Shown piece by piece: positions 53,722-62,168 of a DNA stretch of 64,000 nt (position 1 is the stretch's first letter; each line of letters begins with the position of its first letter). The position numbers were made by a program, and so were the translations under genes. The notes under the pieces are model-generated. The model was not told the DNA's origin, made no database searches, and was given only the letters and a program-made list of their open reading frames with translations. Origin of the DNA: Cellulomonas sp. 73-145 (GTDB lineage: Bacteria > Actinomycetota > Actinomycetes > Actinomycetales > Cellulomonadaceae). The stretch spans positions 186,001 to 250,000 of the forward strand of contig MKTI01000004.1 in the NCBI GenBank assembly GCA_001898185.1, given 5' to 3'.

Positions 53722-54506
53722 TTCAGCGCCCCTGCCGCGAGACCCCGCTCGAAGAACCGCTGCAGCAGCACGTACGCGACCATCACGGGGACCGCCGTGA
53801 TCACCGCCGCCGCCAGCACGCCGGTCTGGTCGTTGGTGTACTGGCTGGTGAAGAACGACGGCAGCAGCGTGACCACCTGCTTGCCCGGGCTGTTCAGCAT
53901 CAGCATCGGGATCAGGTAGGCGTTCCACGCGTTGATCAGCGTCAGCACCACGATCGCCGCGGCGATCGGCCTGGTCAGCGGCAGCAGGATCCGCCAGAAC
54001 ACCTGGAAGACGTTCGCGCCGTCGACCCGCCCGGCCTCCATCAGCTCGGTCGGGATCCCGTCGAAGAAGTTGCGGGCGAGCAGCACCGTGAACGGCACCT
54101 GCAGCGCGGCGAGCGGCAGGATCACCGCGATCAGCTGGTCGTACAGGTCGAAGGTCGACGCCGTGACGAACAGCGGGGTCAGCAGCACCGCCTCCGGCAT
54201 CGTCAGCGCGACCAGGAGCATCCAGAACCAGATCTCCTTGCCGGCGATCCGCAGCTTGGCGAAGCCGAACGCCGCGAGCATCGTGCACACGTAGACCAGG
54301 GCGATCGTCGAGACGGCGATGAGCAGGCTGTTGCGGAAGTAGGTGCCGACCACCCCGGTGTGGAACACCTTCCGGTAGTTGCCGACGCCCTGGCCGGCCA
54401 GCGAGCCCTGGACCATCGCGACCAGGGGCGCGAGGAAGGGCAGCACGAGCAGCGTGGCGAGCACCTGCAGGCCGATCCTCGATCGGCGGGTACGAGCCTC
54501 GAACAT
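53718..54506 (-). CDS. Sugar ABC transporter permease (MalG type)
   Basis: A 262-residue inner-membrane permease of a CUT1-type carbohydrate importer. Six helices are predicted, with the EAA loop ELMEAGRVDGANVFQVFWRILLPLTRP that contacts the ATPase. It pairs with the MalF-type permease at 54508-55515 and the lipoprotein at 55502. No ATPase gene is nearby, so a shared MsmK-like ATPase is expected. ATG 54506 has GGAAGGAG upstream, 1 bp from the preceding stop. Confidence 0.92.
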   Translation of the reverse strand: MFEARTRRSRIGLQVLATLLVLPFLAPLVAMVQGSLAGQGVGNYRKVFHTGVVGTYFRNSLLIAVSTIALVYVCTMLAAFGFAKLRIAGKEIWFWMLLVALTMPEAVLLTPLFVTASTFDLYDQLIAVILPLAALQVPFTVLLARNFFDGIPTELMEAGRVDGANVFQVFWRILLPLTRPIAAAIVVLTLINAWNAYLIPMLMLNSPGKQVVTLLPSFFTSQYTNDQTGVLAAAVITAVPVMVAYVLLQRFFERGLAAGALK

Positions 54507-54507
54507 C

Positions 54508-55515
54508 TCAGCTCCTTCCGGCCCGGCGGTTGCGCACGCTCATCACGACGCCGCCGGCGAGGGCCAGCACCAGCAGCGCCACCGAGATCGAGGCGGCGTA
54601 GCCGAAGTGCTTCTGCTGGACCATGGTTTGGTAGATGTAGGTGCCCAGGAACTCGGTCGCGTGGTTGGGACCGCCCTTGGTCACCAGGTAGGGCACGTCG
54701 AAGGTCTTCAGCGCGCCGATCAGGCCGAGCACCGCCAGTGCAGCGGTCGTGCCCCGGCACATCGGCCAGACGATGGAGCGCAGCGCACGCAGGTTGCCCG
54801 CCCCGTCGATGCGCGCGGCCTCGAGGATCTCGGGCTCGATCTGGCTCATCGCGGCGTAGAAGAGGATGAACGTCAGCCCCGTCCACTGCCAGACGGTGAT
54901 CACCATGACGACGGGCATCGCGGTCGACGACTGCGCCAGCCACGGCTGCGTGAGTGACCCGAGGCCGAGGTGGCTGAGCAGCCAGTTCAGCTGCCCGCTC
55001 GCGTCGAAGATCTGCCGGAAGACCGGCGCCATCGTCGCCGGGGCGAGCACCACGGGGATGAAGACGACGACCTTGTAGACGACGCCGAGCCGGATCCTGG
55101 AGTGCATCAGCGCGGCGAAGGTGAACCCCAGCAGCGTCTGGACGGTGAACGTCACCACGTAGAACACCGCGGTGTGCCACAGCGCCATCCAGAAGACGCC
55201 GTCGCCGACCATCTTCGAGTAGTTGGCCCCGCCGACGTGCTTGGGCGCGGAGAGGATGAAGCCGTTCCAGCTCAGCGTCGAGACGTAGCCGGTGTAGCCG
55301 ATCGAGAAGTACACGAGGCCGACCACCAGCACGACGGCCGGCAGGATCCACGGCAGACCGGGCGGGGTGCGGTGGCCGCGCCGCCGCGGCCGCTCGGCCC
55401 CCTGGCCGGGACGGCCGGCCGGGCTGGCCGACCGTCCCGGGGCAGGCGTGGACGCGGTGCCGGTCAGCTCCGCGGACGGCACGCCGAGGCGTGACGCGGC
55501 CTCACTTCTGGGCAT
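54508..55515 (-). CDS. Sugar ABC transporter permease (MalF type)
   Basis: A 335-residue CUT1 permease. A Pro/Gly/Arg-rich cytoplasmic head (about residues 1-55) precedes the first helix (LPWILPAVVLVVGLVYFSIGY); the EAA loop is ILEAARIDGAGNLRALRSIVWPMCRG. ATG 55515 lies inside the binding-protein gene, giving a 14-bp overlap with its stop (55502), and GAAGG lies 6 bp upstream. It forms the translocation pore with the MalG-type partner. Confidence 0.9.
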   Translation of the reverse strand: MPRSEAASRLGVPSAELTGTASTPAPGRSASPAGRPGQGAERPRRRGHRTPPGLPWILPAVVLVVGLVYFSIGYTGYVSTLSWNGFILSAPKHVGGANYSKMVGDGVFWMALWHTAVFYVVTFTVQTLLGFTFAALMHSRIRLGVVYKVVVFIPVVLAPATMAPVFRQIFDASGQLNWLLSHLGLGSLTQPWLAQSSTAMPVVMVITVWQWTGLTFILFYAAMSQIEPEILEAARIDGAGNLRALRSIVWPMCRGTTAALAVLGLIGALKTFDVPYLVTKGGPNHATEFLGTYIYQTMVQQKHFGYAASISVALLVLALAGGVVMSVRNRRAGRS

Positions 55516-56893
55516 CCTGGACCTTCTGCAGGGCCTGGAGCGCCTGGTCCGGCGTCGACTTGCCCGACGCCACACCGATCAGCGCGTCCCGGAAAGCGGT
55601 GTTGACGTCCGCCGTCACCGTGGCGAACCGTGACTCGGTCGCCTGGCCGGCCGCCTCCGTGTACTTCTGCAGCGCGTCCTTCTGGGCGGCGGGGTCGACC
55701 AGGTCGATCGTGTCCCACTTGGGCGTGACGCCCTTGAGCGCCGGGATGTCGTTCAGCGTGTTGGCGACCGCCTGCTGACCCTCCTGGCTGGTGGTCAGCC
55801 ACGTGGCGAACGCCGTGGCGGCGGCCTTGTTGCCCGACTTGGCGCTGACGGCCAGGCCGTAGTCGGCGTCGCCGAACATCGAGCCGGTGTGCCCCGTGCC
55901 CGCCAGGTCGGGGAACGGGATCGGCGTCATGACGATCGGGTCGGGGGTGCCGACGCCGGCCGCCTGCATCGCCGCGACCATGCTGTCCTTGACGGCGTAC
56001 TGGGTGTACCAGGTGCCCATCATGACCATCGCGTACTTGCCGGACATGAAGGCGTTGTTGGCGTCCGGGTACTGCTGCAGCCCGATCGCGCCGTCCTGCA
56101 TGATCTTGTCGTCGAACAGCTGCTTCCACAGCCCCATCGCGGTGACGAACTTCGGGTCCGTCCACTTCGCCTCGCCCTTGCTGGCCTTGACGTACAGCCC
56201 GGGCTCGACGTTGTCGCTGATCGCCTCGAACGTGTCCATGTCGAAGGCCCACTGCCCTGCGCCCTGCACGAAGCAGCCCTGACCGTTCGACTGCAGCTTC
56301 TGGCAGACCGTCTTCCACTCGTCGAGAGTGGTCGGCGCCTTGAGCCCGTACTTGTCGAAGATCTTCTGGTTGATCCACAGGCCGCCGGAGTAGACCGCAC
56401 CGGCCGAGAGGCCGACCAGCTTGCCGTCGACGGTCAGCCCGTCGACACCGGCCGGGGCCAGCTTGTCCTTCCAGCCGGACCCCAGCGCGGACTGCACGGC
56501 GGGAGTCAGGTCGATCGCACCGGCAGCGAAAGTTTGCGCACCGCCGTTGGCTGATCCGGGCGCAACGTTGAACACGTCCGGCCCGTCCTTGGACGTGATG
56601 GCCGGGCCGAGCACCGAGTCGTAGGAGTCGATCGGCTTCGACACGAAGGTGACCTTCACGTCGGGGTACTGCTTGTTGAACTGCGCGATCAGCTTGGTGG
56701 CGTTGGTGGCGTCCGGCGTCCACCCCCACCACGTGATCGAGCCGGACGCACCGGCGCCCGGCGTCGCCGCAGCCGTGCTGCCGCTGGCGTTCGAACCGCC
56801 TGAGCAGGCGCCCAGCGCGAGGAGGGCGGTTGTCGCGAGCGCGGCGACCGAGGCCATCCGACCGCGCCGCGACGTCACCGTTGACGTCCGCAT
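55502..56893 (-). CDS. Sugar ABC transporter substrate-binding lipoprotein
   Basis: A 463-residue extracytoplasmic binding protein (SBP_bac_1 type). It has a long basic N-region, hydrophobic core and lipobox LLALGAC with lipidated C30, then a Ser/Ala/Gly linker and the two-lobed fold (SITWWGWTPDATNATKLIAQFNKQYPDVKVTFV; GPDVFNVAPGSANGGAQ; GYAMVMMGTWY-like segment SGKYAMVMMGTWYTQYAV). The two Cys in TVCQKLQSNGQGCFVQG may form a disulfide. ATG 56893 has GGAGAAGGA upstream. First gene of the nine-gene operon, divergent from the LacI regulator. Substrate inferred to be a xylo- or gluco-oligosaccharide. Confidence 0.92.
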   Translation of the reverse strand: MRTSTVTSRRGRMASVAALATTALLALGACSGGSNASGSTAAATPGAGASGSITWWGWTPDATNATKLIAQFNKQYPDVKVTFVSKPIDSYDSVLGPAITSKDGPDVFNVAPGSANGGAQTFAAGAIDLTPAVQSALGSGWKDKLAPAGVDGLTVDGKLVGLSAGAVYSGGLWINQKIFDKYGLKAPTTLDEWKTVCQKLQSNGQGCFVQGAGQWAFDMDTFEAISDNVEPGLYVKASKGEAKWTDPKFVTAMGLWKQLFDDKIMQDGAIGLQQYPDANNAFMSGKYAMVMMGTWYTQYAVKDSMVAAMQAAGVGTPDPIVMTPIPFPDLAGTGHTGSMFGDADYGLAVSAKSGNKAAATAFATWLTTSQEGQQAVANTLNDIPALKGVTPKWDTIDLVDPAAQKDALQKYTEAAGQATESRFATVTADVNTAFRDALIGVASGKSTPDQALQALQKVQDAQK

Positions 56894-56985
56894 GTCCTTC
56901 TCCGTTCCGCCCCCCGAGGCCGGGGAGCCTGTCGTCGTTGACGCGAGCGAGGCTGTGGACCAGCCGCGTCGTCTGTGGCGTCGTC

Positions 56986-57006
56986 CCACGAATGTTGCGT
57001 GGCAAC
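56986..57006. promoter_or_regulatory. Overlapping dyads between the transporter operon and lacI, candidate operators
   Basis: Two dyads overlap: CCACG-AATGTTG-CGTGG (56986-57002) and GTTGC-GTG-GCAAC (56994-57006). The second overlaps TTGCGT (56995-57000), which lies 18 bp before a TACGAT -10 (57019-57024) for the LacI gene. Binding by the adjacent LacI protein is inferred. Confidence 0.5.
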
Positions 57007-57074
57007 TTTCGTTGGCGCTACGATAACCACGTGCGCAGAACGACGTCAACGGCGAGTCGACAGGGGAGCGAGCG

Positions 57075-58127
57075 ATGAGCGGCCGGGGGGTGACGATCGC
57101 GGACATCGCCGCGGAGGCCGGCGTCTCGGTGCCGACCGTCTCCAAGGTGCTGAACGGCCGGAAGGGCGTCTCCGCGGCGACGCGGCGCCAGATCGAGCAG
57201 CTGCTGACGACGCACCAGTACATGCGCCGCGGGCGTCGCGACTCCTCGACCGGCCTGGTCGACTTCGTCATCAGTGGTCTGGAGACCCAGTGGGCGGCCG
57301 CGCTGCTGCGGGGCGCCCAGGCGGAGGCCGCGCGGCTCGGGGCGGACCTCGTCGTCACCACCACGGACGCCCCCGGGTTCGGCGGCGCGGACTGGGTGAC
57401 GCACCTCAGCGAGCGGGGCTCCGACGGCGTGGTGCTCGTCGTCTCCGAGCTGCAGGCGGACGTCCGCGACGAGCTCGCGCGCCTGCACCTGCCCGTCGTG
57501 CTGGTCGACCCCGTCGGCGCGGCCGGGTCGTCGCTGGCCACCGTCGCCGCCACGGACTGGGCCGGCGGCCGCGACGCCACCGAGCACCTGCTCAAGCTCG
57601 GGCACACGCGCATCGGCTTCGTCACCGGACCCATCGAGCAGCAGTGCCACCAGGACCGGCTCGACGGCTACCGGGCGGCGCTGCAGCGCGCGGGGGTCGA
57701 GTTCGACCCCGCGCTGGTCCGCAACGGCGACTCCCTCGTCGGCGGCGGCCGCACGCACGGCGGCGCGCTGCTCGACCTCCAGCACCCGCCGACGGGCATC
57801 GTCAGCGGGTCCGACGAGCAGGCGTACGGCGTCTACCAGGCCGCCCGGGCACGCGGTCTGTCGATCCCCCGCGACCTGTCGGTGGTCGGGTTCGACGACG
57901 TCGAGCTGTGCCAGTGGGTGTCCCCGGAGCTGACCACCGTCCGGCAGCCGATCGCCGAGATGGCGCGCGAGGCGACCCGCATGCTGATCGAGCTCGCCCG
58001 CGACGGCGTGGCACCGAACCCCCGGGTCGAGCTGGCCACCTCCCTGGTCGTCCGCGAGTCGACCGGTGCGCCGCGCGGGACGGCTCCTGCGGCGACCGCC
58101 CCGGCGTCCCCCCGACCCCGCCGGTGA
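57075..58127 (+). CDS. LacI family transcriptional regulator
   Basis: A 350-residue regulator with the full LacI layout: helix-turn-helix TIADIAAEAGVSVPTVSKVLNG (about 7-28), hinge region, and a two-subdomain sugar-binding fold (IGFVTGPIEQQCHQDRLDGYRAAL; IVSGSDEQAYGVYQAARARGLSIPRDLSVVGFDD; TTVRQPIAEMAREATRML). Residues after 335 are a Pro/Ala tail. It is divergent from the nine-gene sugar operon and overlaps the GH10 gene by GTGA, so it probably represses both in the absence of the imported sugar. AGGGGAGCG precedes ATG 57075. Confidence 0.93.
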   Translation: MSGRGVTIADIAAEAGVSVPTVSKVLNGRKGVSAATRRQIEQLLTTHQYMRRGRRDSSTGLVDFVISGLETQWAAALLRGAQAEAARLGADLVVTTTDAPGFGGADWVTHLSERGSDGVVLVVSELQADVRDELARLHLPVVLVDPVGAAGSSLATVAATDWAGGRDATEHLLKLGHTRIGFVTGPIEQQCHQDRLDGYRAALQRAGVEFDPALVRNGDSLVGGGRTHGGALLDLQHPPTGIVSGSDEQAYGVYQAARARGLSIPRDLSVVGFDDVELCQWVSPELTTVRQPIAEMAREATRMLIELARDGVAPNPRVELATSLVVRESTGAPRGTAPAATAPASPRPRR

Positions 58128-59419
58128 CCGCCACCCACGTCGCGCGCACACCGGTCGACGCCGGGCTGGCGCACCGCACGGGACGGCTGACCGTGACCGT
58201 CCGCCGGCCCGACGGCAGCCCGGCGGCCGGTCAGGACCTCGTGGTGCGGCAGACGCGGCACGCGTTCGCGTTCGGCAGCACCGGCTTCGACTTCGTCCCG
58301 CTCGCCAACGACGAGGACGACGACGAGACGCGGCCGCCGCGGTGGTTCGGCGGGGCGTCGGTGTCGACGGCGCGCGCGGTGGCGGGCCTGTGGTTCGACG
58401 TCTTCACCACCGCGACGCTGCCCCTGTACTGGGCGGAGTACGAGGCCGAGCACGGCCGCCCCGACACCGCACGCCTGCACGCGGCTGCCCGCTGGTTCGT
58501 CGACCGTGGCTGCACCGTCAAGGGTCACCCGCTGCTGTGGCACACGCTCACGCCGCCGTGGCTGCGTGAGGTACCGCCGGAGGCCGTCGACGACGTGGTG
58601 CGGGCGCGCATCCGCCGCGAGGTGCACGACTTCGGCGACGTGGTCCGCACCTGGGACGCGATCAACGAGGCCGTGATCATGCCGGTGTACGACCGGCAGC
58701 CGAACGCGGTCACCGACCTCGCCGCCCGGCTCGGTCGCGTCGAGACGGTGCGGCTCGCCTTCGAGACCGCGCGAGAGGCCGATCCGGACCTCACCCTGGT
58801 GCTCAACGACTTCAACCTGTCGCCGGCGTACGAGCACCTCGTCGAGGACTGCCTCGCCGCGGGCATCCGGATCGACGCGCTCGGCCTGCAGAGCCACATG
58901 CACCAGGGCTACTGGGGCGAGGAGCGCACGCTCGAGGTGCTCGACCGGTTCGCCCGCTTCGGCCTGCCGCTGCACCTGACCGAGACGACCCTCCTCTCCG
59001 GCGACCTGATGCCACCGGACGTCGCCGACCTCAACGACTACGTCGTGCCGTCGTGGCCGACCACCCCGGAGGGCGAGCAGCGTCAGGCCGACGAGCTGCA
59101 CCGCCACTACAGGACGCTGGTCCGGCACCCGGCCGTCCAGGGGATCACCTACTGGGGGTTCACCGACGACGGCGCCTGGCTGGGTGCCCCGTCCGGCCTG
59201 ACCCGCGCCGACGGGTCGCCCAAGCCGGCGTACGACGCGCTGCACGACCTGGTGAAGGGCGAGTGGTGGCTGGCGCCGCAGCACGTGGTCGCCTCCGACA
59301 CCGGGCAGGTGGTGGTCGACGGGTTCGCCGGCGACTACGTCGTCGAGGTCGCCGGGACGGCGCTGCCGATGACCGTCACGGCCGGCACCGACACCGCCGC
59401 CTCGGTGCAGCTGGCGTAA
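58124..59419 (+). CDS. Intracellular GH10 endo-beta-1,4-xylanase
   Basis: A 431-residue family 10 glycoside hydrolase. The barrel is recognisable with HPLLWHTLTPPWL, the acid/base Glu E182 in TWDAINEAV and the nucleophile E287 in LHLTETTL. An N-terminal beta-type segment (RLTVTVRRPDGSPAAGQDLVVRQTRHAFAFG) is common in xylanases of this type. There is no signal peptide or lipobox, so the enzyme is cytoplasmic and likely trims imported xylo-oligosaccharides. GTG 58124 overlaps the LacI stop (GTGA), so regulator and enzyme are co-translated. The C-terminal 50 residues are beta-rich and non-catalytic. Confidence 0.88.
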   Translation: MTATHVARTPVDAGLAHRTGRLTVTVRRPDGSPAAGQDLVVRQTRHAFAFGSTGFDFVPLANDEDDDETRPPRWFGGASVSTARAVAGLWFDVFTTATLPLYWAEYEAEHGRPDTARLHAAARWFVDRGCTVKGHPLLWHTLTPPWLREVPPEAVDDVVRARIRREVHDFGDVVRTWDAINEAVIMPVYDRQPNAVTDLAARLGRVETVRLAFETAREADPDLTLVLNDFNLSPAYEHLVEDCLAAGIRIDALGLQSHMHQGYWGEERTLEVLDRFARFGLPLHLTETTLLSGDLMPPDVADLNDYVVPSWPTTPEGEQRQADELHRHYRTLVRHPAVQGITYWGFTDDGAWLGAPSGLTRADGSPKPAYDALHDLVKGEWWLAPQHVVASDTGQVVVDGFAGDYVVEVAGTALPMTVTAGTDTAASVQLA

Positions 59420-59479
59420 CCGCCACATCGAGCAGGTATGGAGAAGCCGAAGCCGAACCCTGATCCGTAGGTTGACGCC

Positions 59480-59917
59480 ATGACCGAGACGAAGAAGACC
59501 ACGGGGTTCACCGCCGAGGAGCGCGCGGCGATGCGTCAGCGCGCCAAGGAGCTCAAGGCCCAGCAGTCCGCCGCCGAGTCCCTGCAGGCGGTGGTGGACC
59601 GGATCGCCGCCCTGGAGGAGCCGGACCGGACCAACGCCGAGCGCATCCACGCGATCGCACTGGAGGTCGCCCCCGGGCTGCAGCCCCGGCTGTTCTACGG
59701 CAGCCCCGCCTACGCGAACGCGGAGGGCAAGGTGCTGTTCTTCTACCAGGAGCGCGCCAAGTTCAAGGTCCGCTACGGCAACCTGGGCTTCTTCGACGGC
59801 GCCCAGCTGGACGACGGCTCCATGTGGCCTTCGGCGTTCGCGATCACCGAGCTGTCCCCCGCCGACGAGGCGCGGGTCGCGGAGCTGGTGCGGAGGGCGA
59901 CGGGCCAGTCGGCCTGA
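59480..59917 (+). CDS. DUF1801-domain protein (YdhG/frataxin-like)
   Basis: A 145-residue protein of the DUF1801 group: start TTGFTAEERAAMRQRAKELKAQ, a helical region, and the domain core (LFYGSPAYANAEGKVLFFYQERAKFKVRYGNLGFFDGAQLDDGSMWPSAFAITELSPADEARV). Members resemble the frataxin-like YdhG fold, but their role here is unknown. ATG 59480 is preceded at 6 bp by TAGGTT (59468-59473), with no ribosome site. A strong bidirectional hairpin follows at 59951. Confidence 0.87.
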   Translation: MTETKKTTGFTAEERAAMRQRAKELKAQQSAAESLQAVVDRIAALEEPDRTNAERIHAIALEVAPGLQPRLFYGSPAYANAEGKVLFFYQERAKFKVRYGNLGFFDGAQLDDGSMWPSAFAITELSPADEARVAELVRRATGQSA

Positions 59918-59950
59918 GGGCCCCGCACGACGCACGAGCCCCGGACACAG

Positions 59951-59985
59951 GAGAGGCGCAGCACCGCGCGGGTGCTGCGCCTCTC
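59951..59985. terminator. Perfect 15-bp hairpin between a DUF1801 gene and tRNA-Arg
   Basis: GAGAGGCGCAGCACC (59951-59965) and GGTGCTGCGCCTCTC (59971-59985) around GCGCG. It lies 33 bp after the gene at 59480-59917 and 5 bp beyond the tRNA 3' end on the other strand, so it can stop both transcripts. Confidence 0.85.
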
Positions 59986-59990
59986 GTCTG

Positions 59991-60063
59991 TGCGCCCGAA
60001 GGGACTCGAACCCCCAACCTTCTGATCCGTAGTCAGATGCTCTATCCGTTGAGCTACGGGCGC
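59991..60063 (-). tRNA. tRNA-Arg (anticodon ACG)
   Basis: Read on the minus strand: acceptor GCGCCCG pairs with CGGGCGC, discriminator A, D-arm with AGCTCAACGGATAGAGC, anticodon stem TCTGA/TCAGA with loop CTACGGA (anticodon ACG at 60028-60030, decoding CGN after A34 to inosine editing), T-arm with GGTTCGAGTCC. The 3' CCA is not encoded. The cloverleaf is complete. Confidence 0.97.
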
Positions 60064-60191
60064 CCGGCCCGCGAACGGGCCACAGGAGAGGTTACAGGCA
60101 GAACCGCGATGCGCCCAAACCGCGGCGGAGCCGTCGTCGGCCGCCCTCGATGCCAGTCCCGGACGCCCGCCCCGGACGTCACGGCACCGCG

Positions 60192-61079
60192 CTACTCCTT
60201 CGTCGCGCCGCCCGTCGTGTTCATCATCCGGCGCTGGAACACGAAGAACAGCACGGCCACCGGGATGGTCATCAGCGTCGCGGCGGCCAGCTTGATCGGG
60301 AACTGGGACCCGGCGCTCAGCGCGCCGGACGCCAGCTGCGCGGTGCCCTTGGTCAGGGTGAACAGCCGCGGGCTCTGGGTGGAGACGATCATCTGCGGCA
60401 GCTCGTTCCAGGAGGCCTGGAACGAGAGGATGAACAGGGTGATCAGCGCCGAGCGGGACATCGGCAGCACCACCGACCAGAACCGGCGGAACACCCCCGC
60501 ACCGTCGATCCGCGCCGCCTCCTCCACCGACGGGGAGACCGACTCGAAGAAGTTGCGCATGATGAACACCCCGGCCGCGTCCGCCAGCATCGGCAGGATC
60601 ATCCCGGGGTAGGTGTCGTAGATCCCCAGCTGCTTGATCACCAGGAACTTCGGGATCAGCAGCACGACGCCCGGCACCGCCATGACGGCCACCAGCCCGG
60701 CGAACACGGCGTTCCGCCCCCGGAACGGCAGCCGCGACAGCGCGTAGCCGGCCATCGAGTCGAACAGGACGCGGCCGGCGGTGACCAGCACCGTGACGAT
60801 CACCGTGTTGGTCAGCCACAGCGGCAGGTCGGACTGGAACAGCCGCTGGTAGGCCGCCGTCGTGAACGTCTTCGGGACCAGCGAGACGGGGTTGTTGGCC
60901 GCGTCCTGGTCCGTCTTGAACGAGTTGGCCAGGGAGACGACGAACGGGAACACGTACACCAGCGCGATCCCGACGAGCAGGGCGTACCGGCCCGTGACGC
61001 CCAGCGGGGAGCGGCGCCGCCGCATCCGGCTGCGCACCCGAGCCCCCGCCACCCGCGTCTGCACCGCTGCCTCAGCCAT
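60192..61079 (-). CDS. Sugar ABC transporter permease (MalG type), second system
   Basis: A 295-residue CUT1 permease with six predicted helices (YALLVGIALVYVFPFVVSLA first) and the EAA loop VEEAARIDGAGVFRRFWSVVLPMSRSA. ATG 61079 overlaps the MalF-type gene by 8 bp, with GGAGG 7 bp upstream. The last gene of the second transporter, it ends about 130 bp from the tRNA gene. As in the first system no ATPase gene accompanies it. Confidence 0.92.
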   Translation of the reverse strand: MAEAAVQTRVAGARVRSRMRRRRSPLGVTGRYALLVGIALVYVFPFVVSLANSFKTDQDAANNPVSLVPKTFTTAAYQRLFQSDLPLWLTNTVIVTVLVTAGRVLFDSMAGYALSRLPFRGRNAVFAGLVAVMAVPGVVLLIPKFLVIKQLGIYDTYPGMILPMLADAAGVFIMRNFFESVSPSVEEAARIDGAGVFRRFWSVVLPMSRSALITLFILSFQASWNELPQMIVSTQSPRLFTLTKGTAQLASGALSAGSQFPIKLAAATLMTIPVAVLFFVFQRRMMNTTGGATKE

Positions 61080-62157
61080 GGGACCGCCTCCGCCGCGGCG
61101 TCCGCTCCCGCAGCGCCAGCCGCTGCAGCACGGTGAACAGCACGATGATCGCGAACAGGATGAACGCGATCGCCGCGCCCCGGCCCCACGCGTTGTTGAT
61201 GAACGACTGGCTGTAGGACAGGTAGGCCGGCGTCAGGGTCGTGTTGGCCGGACCGCCCTTGGAGCCGACGTAGATCTGGTCGAACAGCTGCCACGTGCCG
61301 ATCAACCCCAGCGTCACCACGGTGAACGTGGTGGGCCGCAGCATCGGCAGGGTGACGTACCAGAACCGCTTCCACGGTCCGGCGCCGTCCATCACGGCCG
61401 CCTCGTCGATCTCCTCGGCGATCTGCTGCAGCGCCGCCAGGTAGATCAGCATGAACGTGCCCGACGTGGTGAAGATCGCCATCACGATGAAGACGAGCAT
61501 CGCGGGGCTCGGCCCGGCCACCCAGTCGAACCACGTCAGCCCCAGGAACCCGTTCCCGGCGGGGGCGTGCACGCCGACCGCCTGCAGCAGCAGCTGCACC
61601 ACGCCCCGCGTCTCGGTGAACCACCCCGGTCCGGTCCCGCCCAGCCAGCCGATCACCGCGTTGACGGTCCCGGAGGCGGAGAACAGGAACAGGAAGATCA
61701 CGGTGATCGCCACCGACGAGGTGACGGACGGGAAGTAGTAGGCGGTGCGGAACGCACCCTGCCCGGCGATCCGGCGGTTCACCAGCACGGCGAGCAGCAG
61801 GGACACCGCCGTCTGGACCGGCACCACCAGCAGCACGTACCAGGCGTTGTTGCGCAGCGACGTGCCGAAGTCCGACTGCGCGAGCCCGGGCTTGGCCAGC
61901 AGCGCCGCGTAGTTGGCGCCGCCGACGAACTTCACGGTGGACGAGAAGGGGCTGCCCAGCCCGCTCCAGCTCGAGACCGACACCCACGCGGCCATCGCGA
62001 TCGGCAGCACCAGGAACAGGCCCAGGATCACCAGCACCGGGGCGGTGAACAGCCAGCCCGCCACCCCGTCGCGGCCCCGGATGCCGGGACCGCGACGGGT
62101 GGCCGACCGGGCCGGCGCGGACGTCGTGCCCGCCGCGCGCGCCATGACGGTCTCCAT
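61072..62157 (-). CDS. Sugar ABC transporter permease (MalF type), second system
   Basis: A 361-residue permease. After an Ala/Arg-rich head, the helices begin with GWLFTAPVLVILGLFLVLPIAMAAW. A longer periplasmic loop (about 170-215) distinguishes it from its island counterpart. The EAA loop is IDEAAVMDGAGPWKRFWYVTLPMLRPT. ATG 62157 and ATG 62145 (GGAG 6 bp upstream) are both plausible starts. It lies 11 bp after the binding-protein stop. Confidence 0.91.
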   Translation of the reverse strand: METVMARAAGTTSAPARSATRRGPGIRGRDGVAGWLFTAPVLVILGLFLVLPIAMAAWVSVSSWSGLGSPFSSTVKFVGGANYAALLAKPGLAQSDFGTSLRNNAWYVLLVVPVQTAVSLLLAVLVNRRIAGQGAFRTAYYFPSVTSSVAITVIFLFLFSASGTVNAVIGWLGGTGPGWFTETRGVVQLLLQAVGVHAPAGNGFLGLTWFDWVAGPSPAMLVFIVMAIFTTSGTFMLIYLAALQQIAEEIDEAAVMDGAGPWKRFWYVTLPMLRPTTFTVVTLGLIGTWQLFDQIYVGSKGGPANTTLTPAYLSYSQSFINNAWGRGAAIAFILFAIIVLFTVLQRLALRERTPRRRRSHG

Positions 62158-62168
62158 GCCGGTCTGCC

